Below, in pieces: positions 60,819-64,000 of a DNA stretch of 64,000 bases. Origin of the DNA: Paucibacter_B soli. Lineage in GTDB: Bacteria; Pseudomonadota; Gammaproteobacteria; Burkholderiales; Burkholderiaceae_C. Within the stretch, counting starts at the first letter, position 1. Each line of letters starts with the position of its first letter. The stretch lies in assembly GCF_037482845.1 (NCBI RefSeq), contig NZ_JBBHJW010000002.1:1-64000 (forward strand). Reading direction: 5' to 3'. The notes below the pieces were generated by a model. The model was not told the origin of the DNA, did no database searches, and was given only the letters and a program-made list of their open reading frames with translations. The position numbers and the translations under genes are program-made.

Positions 60819-62477
60819 TCAGGCGTAGGTATCGAGCACGCCGCGCGCTGCGCCAGCGCGGCGCGGTGCGGCGGGTATGGGCGCGTGGTCGCCCGCGCCG
60901 CCGTGCAGCGTGCCGCGCGCCTGCCTGGCCCCATCGGCCTGCTGTTGCTGGCGCGTGCCGGCGTCCTGCTGGAACACGCCACCACCGCTGAGCGTGAGGC
61001 CGTTCTCGCGCAGCGCCGCCGCCAGATCGGGCAGGCTGCGCTCCAGCACGGCGCGCGTTTCGGCCAGGTCACTGTGGAAGGAGATCTGGGCCTGCTGGCC
61101 ATCCAGCACGATCTGCACCGCCACCGGCCCCATCTCGGCCGGGTTCAGCAGCAGCTGGGCGCTCTGTACGCCCTCGCGGGCGAGCAGGCTCAGCTGTGCC
61201 CCCATCTCGGGTGCGAAGCCGGGGCCATGCAGTTCGTGCCGGATCGGCAGCATGCGGGTGTCGGCGACCGCGCCGCCCGGGTCGGCCACAGTGCTGCCGT
61301 GGATCTGGGAAAGGGCCTGGTTCATGGCCTGCTGGAAGCCGGCTGTGGGCGGACCGCCCTCGGGGCCTGCCTGCCGGCTACGGGCGGATGGCGCGGCATC
61401 GAGTTCGGTGCGCGGTGGCGGGCTACTGCCGACGCTGGCCGCCGAGGCTGAGCTTCGCTCCGCTGACCCGGCGTCGGCGTCCATGTTGGCAGCGGACTGA
61501 GGCGGTTCGGTGTAGCGGGCGTGGCCGCGTTCGACGCGCCGCGCGTCGCCTGCCGCGACGCGATCGTCGACGCTGCGCACGTCGGCCTGAGCGGCTTGGC
61601 CGGGTTCGGCGTGGCGTGTCAGCGTCGGCGGCCGTTGGATGCGCCGCTCGTCGCCTGCAGCCATGCGATCGTCCGCGGTGGATAGGCCGGCTTCCTGGGC
61701 TTGGCCGGGTTCGGCATGGCGTGTCAGCGTCGGCGGCCGTTGGATGCGCCGCTCGTCGCCTGCAGCCATGCGATCGTCCGCGGTGGATACGCCGGCTTCC
61801 TGGGCTTGGCCGGGTTCGGCGTAGCGTGTTAGCGCGTCCAGCCGTGCAACTGGCGGCATAGGCGCGGTGCTGCTTTGCATGTCTGGGCTTGCGGTGACGA
61901 CGCACGCATCGTGCTTGTCTTCATCGCCCGCGGCCTCGAGCGCGTCGTCGGCGCCGTCATCGCTGTCGTCGGTGCTCCGAGCGCCGGCGGGAAGCTGCAG
62001 CAGCTGCATGTCAGGGCCGGCGTTCGACGCGTCGCGCTGGTCCGCCTCGGCCGCCTTGGCCGCCGCACACGCCTGCCTGCCGGCCGTGGACCTGGCCACG
62101 GACTGGCTCTTGCCGTCGGCCGCCTCCGGCGCATCGGAGGCGCCGCGATTCGCCGCTGCGCCATCCGCCGATGCCTGCTGCGGCGTGCTGCCAGGCTTGG
62201 GGACCGTTGGTTTGGGCGCGCCGACGCTGGCCGCTGCCGCTGCCGCTGTGGGCGCGGATGTTGGGGTTGGCGCTGGGGTGGCCGCGGGCGCCGTAGTGGG
62301 CGCTGTGGCAGGGGCTTTGGCGGGTACTGTTGCGGATAGGGGCTCGCGGCTGCTCTTGTACAGCGAGGCAAAGCTGGCCGCCGGTTCCATGCCCGCGTTG
62401 CGCTGCTTGGCCGCATTGGCGTTCGGCATCAGCGGGCCGAGCGGCTGGCTCAGCGCGGTGGATTTGTTGGTGTGCAT
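60819..62477 (-). CDS. fliK: Flagellar hook-length control protein FliK
   Basis: A 552-residue protein exported during hook growth that acts as the length ruler and triggers the substrate switch at FlhB. The N-terminal two thirds are Ala/Pro/Thr-rich and low in complexity, as usual for FliK. They contain three tandem repeats of about 35 residues (residues about 215-320). The C-terminal Flg_hook domain (about 420-510) shows GVQSAQLLLNPAEMGPVAVQ and ALRENGLTLSGGGVF. The start at 62477 is chosen for the MHTNKSTALSQ beginning; further upstream the frame only runs antisense to fliJ. Confidence 0.92.
   Translation of the reverse strand: MHTNKSTALSQPLGPLMPNANAAKQRNAGMEPAASFASLYKSSREPLSATVPAKAPATAPTTAPAATPAPTPTSAPTAAAAAASVGAPKPTVPKPGSTPQQASADGAAANRGASDAPEAADGKSQSVARSTAGRQACAAAKAAEADQRDASNAGPDMQLLQLPAGARSTDDSDDGADDALEAAGDEDKHDACVVTASPDMQSSTAPMPPVARLDALTRYAEPGQAQEAGVSTADDRMAAGDERRIQRPPTLTRHAEPGQAQEAGLSTADDRMAAGDERRIQRPPTLTRHAEPGQAAQADVRSVDDRVAAGDARRVERGHARYTEPPQSAANMDADAGSAERSSASAASVGSSPPPRTELDAAPSARSRQAGPEGGPPTAGFQQAMNQALSQIHGSTVADPGGAVADTRMLPIRHELHGPGFAPEMGAQLSLLAREGVQSAQLLLNPAEMGPVAVQIVLDGQQAQISFHSDLAETRAVLERSLPDLAAALRENGLTLSGGGVFQQDAGTRQQQQADGARQARGTLHGGAGDHAPIPAAPRRAGAARGVLDTYA
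61516..61830 (-). repeat. 105-base tandem repeats in fliK
   Basis: Two nearly identical 105-base copies (61621-61725 and 61726-61830) and a third, diverged copy (about 61516-61620) encode the unit RHAEPGQAQEAGLSTADDRM and 15 more residues. The period of 35 codons keeps the frame. Copy number changes would alter FliK length. Confidence 0.85.
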
Positions 62478-62506
62478 GGACTGCTCGCTTGCTGGTGGCG
62501 GCCGGC

Positions 62507-62977
62507 TTAGGCGCTCACGCGTGCGAACGCGCCAAAGCCGGCCAGGGCGGCGCGTGCCGCCTGTTCGTCGGTGGCTTTCTGTTCCTGGCGCAGCGCGACG
62601 CGCAGGCCTTCCTGGCGCCGGCGTTCGATCAGCTTGCGGATCGAGGCGACGCGCAGCTCGCAATCGGCCAGGCGCTTGCGCGCCAGTTCCTGGCGCTGTT
62701 CGGCGTAGCTGCTGACCTGGTCCTGCTGGTTGATCGCCTGGTCCAGGCGCAGGCCAAAGGTCTGGTAGCAGCCCAGGATGTCGACGGTGGTGCGCTGGGC
62801 AAAGGTCTGGGTCCAGCGCTGCTGGTAGTCGTTGCGGTATTGCGCCAGCTGGCCATGCTGGTTGCGCGCCTGCTCGGCCTGGTTCTGGGCGTCGCGCAGC
62901 AGGCGCAGCGCCTCATCGCGCTCGGATACGGCGCGGTCCAGCAGCAGGGTCAGGGCTTGAAGATTGCTCGTGCTCAT
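62507..62977 (-). CDS. fliJ: Flagellar export chaperone FliJ
   Basis: A 156-residue, nearly all-helical coiled-coil protein. Family features are the heptad-rich N terminus (LQALTLLLDRAVSERDEALR), FAQRTTVDILGCYQTFGLRL in the middle and the basic C-terminal helix SIRKLIERRRQEGLRVALRQ. FliJ links the FliI ATPase to the export gate. It lies between fliI and fliK, as in other betaproteobacteria. Confidence 0.92.
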   Translation of the reverse strand: MSTSNLQALTLLLDRAVSERDEALRLLRDAQNQAEQARNQHGQLAQYRNDYQQRWTQTFAQRTTVDILGCYQTFGLRLDQAINQQDQVSSYAEQRQELARKRLADCELRVASIRKLIERRRQEGLRVALRQEQKATDEQAARAALAGFGAFARVSA

Positions 62978-63045
62978 AAGGTTCCCCCAGTTTCTGGTTT
63001 ATCGGCCGGCGGGGGTCTTGAGATAAGGGCCGTTTCTGGCCCTGT

Positions 63046-64000
63046 TTACGCTTCGTTCACCACCGCACGCAGCTGCGTGATGCTTTGGTTCAGCGCGGCC
63101 GGGCTGTGCATGTCCTGCTGCAGCAGCTGCAGCATCTCGGGGTGCAGGCGCACCGCCAGGTCCAGCTCATGGTCGTGGCCGGGCACATAGGCACCCAGCT
63201 GGATCAGATCGCGCGCCTTGTTGTATTTGGCGAGCAACTGGCGGAAGCGCCGCGCTGCCTCAACATGGGACTTCTCGGCCACATTGGTCATCACACGCGA
63301 GATCGAGCGCTCGATGTCGATGGCGGGGTAATGGCCGGCCTCGGCGAGCTCGCGCGAGAGCACGATGTGGCCATCCAGGATGCCGCGCGCCGCGTCGGCG
63401 ATCGGGTCCTGCTGGTCGTCGCCCTCCGACAGCACGGTGTAGAAGGCGGTGATCGAACCCTCGCCATGCAGGCCGTTGCCGCTGCGCTCCACCAGCTGCG
63501 GCAGCTTGGCGAAACAGGAGGGCGGATAGCCCTTGGTGGCGGGCGGCTCGCCGATCGCCAGCGCGATCTCGCGCTGTGCCATCGCGTAGCGCGTCAGCGA
63601 GTCCATCAGCAAGAGCACATGCAGACCCTGATCGCGGAAATGCTCGGCGATCGCGGTGGCGTAGGTGGCGCCCTGCATGCGCACCAGCGGCGGCGCATCG
63701 GCGGGCGCGGCCACCACCACCGAGCGGGCCAGGCCGTCCTCGCCGATGATGTCCTCGATGAATTCCTTGACCTCTCGGCCGCGCTCGCCGATCAGGCCCA
63801 CCACGATCACGTCGGCCTGGGTGTAGCGCGCCATCATGCCCAGCAGCACCGACTTGCCCACGCCGGTGCCGGCGAACAGGCCCAGGCGCTGGCCGCGGCC
63901 CACCGTGAGCATGGCGTTGATCGAGCGCACGCCGGTGTCCAGCGGGGTGCGCACCGGGTCGCGGTCCATTGCGTTGATGGGGCGTCGCACCATCGGTTCG
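63046..64000 (-). CDS. fliI: Flagellum-specific ATPase FliI, 5' end cut by the window
   Basis: The last 317 residues or so of FliI, the hexameric ATPase of the flagellar export system; the start lies right of the window. Walker A GLFAGTGVGKS, the Walker B region LHVLLLMDSLTRYAMAQREI and the DIERSISRVMTNVA arginine-finger area are visible. The tail LRAVVNEA closes the gene 68 bases before fliJ. A full-length FliI has roughly 450-470 residues, so about one third is missing. The in-frame ATG at 63993 is internal, not the true start. Confidence 0.96.
   Translation of the reverse strand, partial: EPMVRRPINAMDRDPVRTPLDTGVRSINAMLTVGRGQRLGLFAGTGVGKSVLLGMMARYTQADVIVVGLIGERGREVKEFIEDIIGEDGLARSVVVAAPADAPPLVRMQGATYATAIAEHFRDQGLHVLLLMDSLTRYAMAQREIALAIGEPPATKGYPPSCFAKLPQLVERSGNGLHGEGSITAFYTVLSEGDDQQDPIADAARGILDGHIVLSRELAEAGHYPAIDIERSISRVMTNVAEKSHVEAARRFRQLLAKYNKARDLIQLGAYVPGHDHELDLAVRLHPEMLQLLQQDMHSPAALNQSITQLRAVVNEA

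Overview
This 64 kb, GC-rich window looks like the chromosome of a flagellated betaproteobacterium of the order Burkholderiales, probably in the Rubrivivax/Roseateles/Leptothrix group. That placement is an inference from the gene families, the high GC codon use, the fliI-to-fliR gene order and the chemotaxis and c-di-GMP gene content. No rRNA is present to fix the taxon.

Layout. Bases 1-6250 hold housekeeping genes: a small secreted protein, a SET-domain protein, a YecA/UPF0149 protein, alaS and a succinate-semialdehyde dehydrogenase. Bases 6355-14073 hold a sensory cluster: a giant hybrid histidine kinase (CHASE, seven PAS, HisKA, HATPase, REC, Hpt), a translationally coupled REC-GGDEF protein and a periplasmic solute-binding-like protein.

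Bases 14111-37105 form a genomic island of about 23 kb. The right end lies in the 3' end of a tRNA-Gly(CCC) gene next to a 646-residue tyrosine recombinase. The left end carries an imperfect copy (17 of 18 bases) of the tRNA 3' end, and both ends carry TTTGTAGCA boxes. The island is a defence island: a type I restriction-modification system (hsdR, hsdM, hsdS) with a stand-alone EF-Tu domain-2-like protein between hsdR and hsdM, then a complete type I Zorya system (zorA-zorB-zorC-zorD), a DUF2130 nuclease-like gene and an ASCH-domain gene, all on the + strand with short gaps. A 2.1 kb non-coding stretch follows. It holds an operator-containing promoter without an evident gene, a duplicated array of TCAAAACACG boxes with conserved spacing, and the wreck of an IS21-family element. 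Two small proteins with ribbon-helix-helix-like segments and the integrase complete the island.

Bases 37135-40744 return to core genes: a LigB-type dioxygenase whose reading frame ends inside the tRNA gene, and an FtsX-type ABC permease. Bases 40804-50463 (- strand) are a chemotaxis operon: CheZ-like, CheY, CheA, three receptors ending in CheR-docking-like pentapeptides, and CheW. No cheR or cheB lies in the window. Bases 50750-56403 (+) encode a NarL-type two-component pair, then an overlapping diguanylate cyclase / TonB-dependent receptor / YfiR-like trio. Bases 56413-64000 (-) are the flagellar export and switch operon fliI-J-K-L-M-N-O-P-Q-R, with fliI cut by the window edge.

Together the core genes link nutrient sensing, c-di-GMP, chemotaxis and flagellar assembly. 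The island adds two layers of phage defence. Functions come from motif and family recognition by eye; no database search was run.
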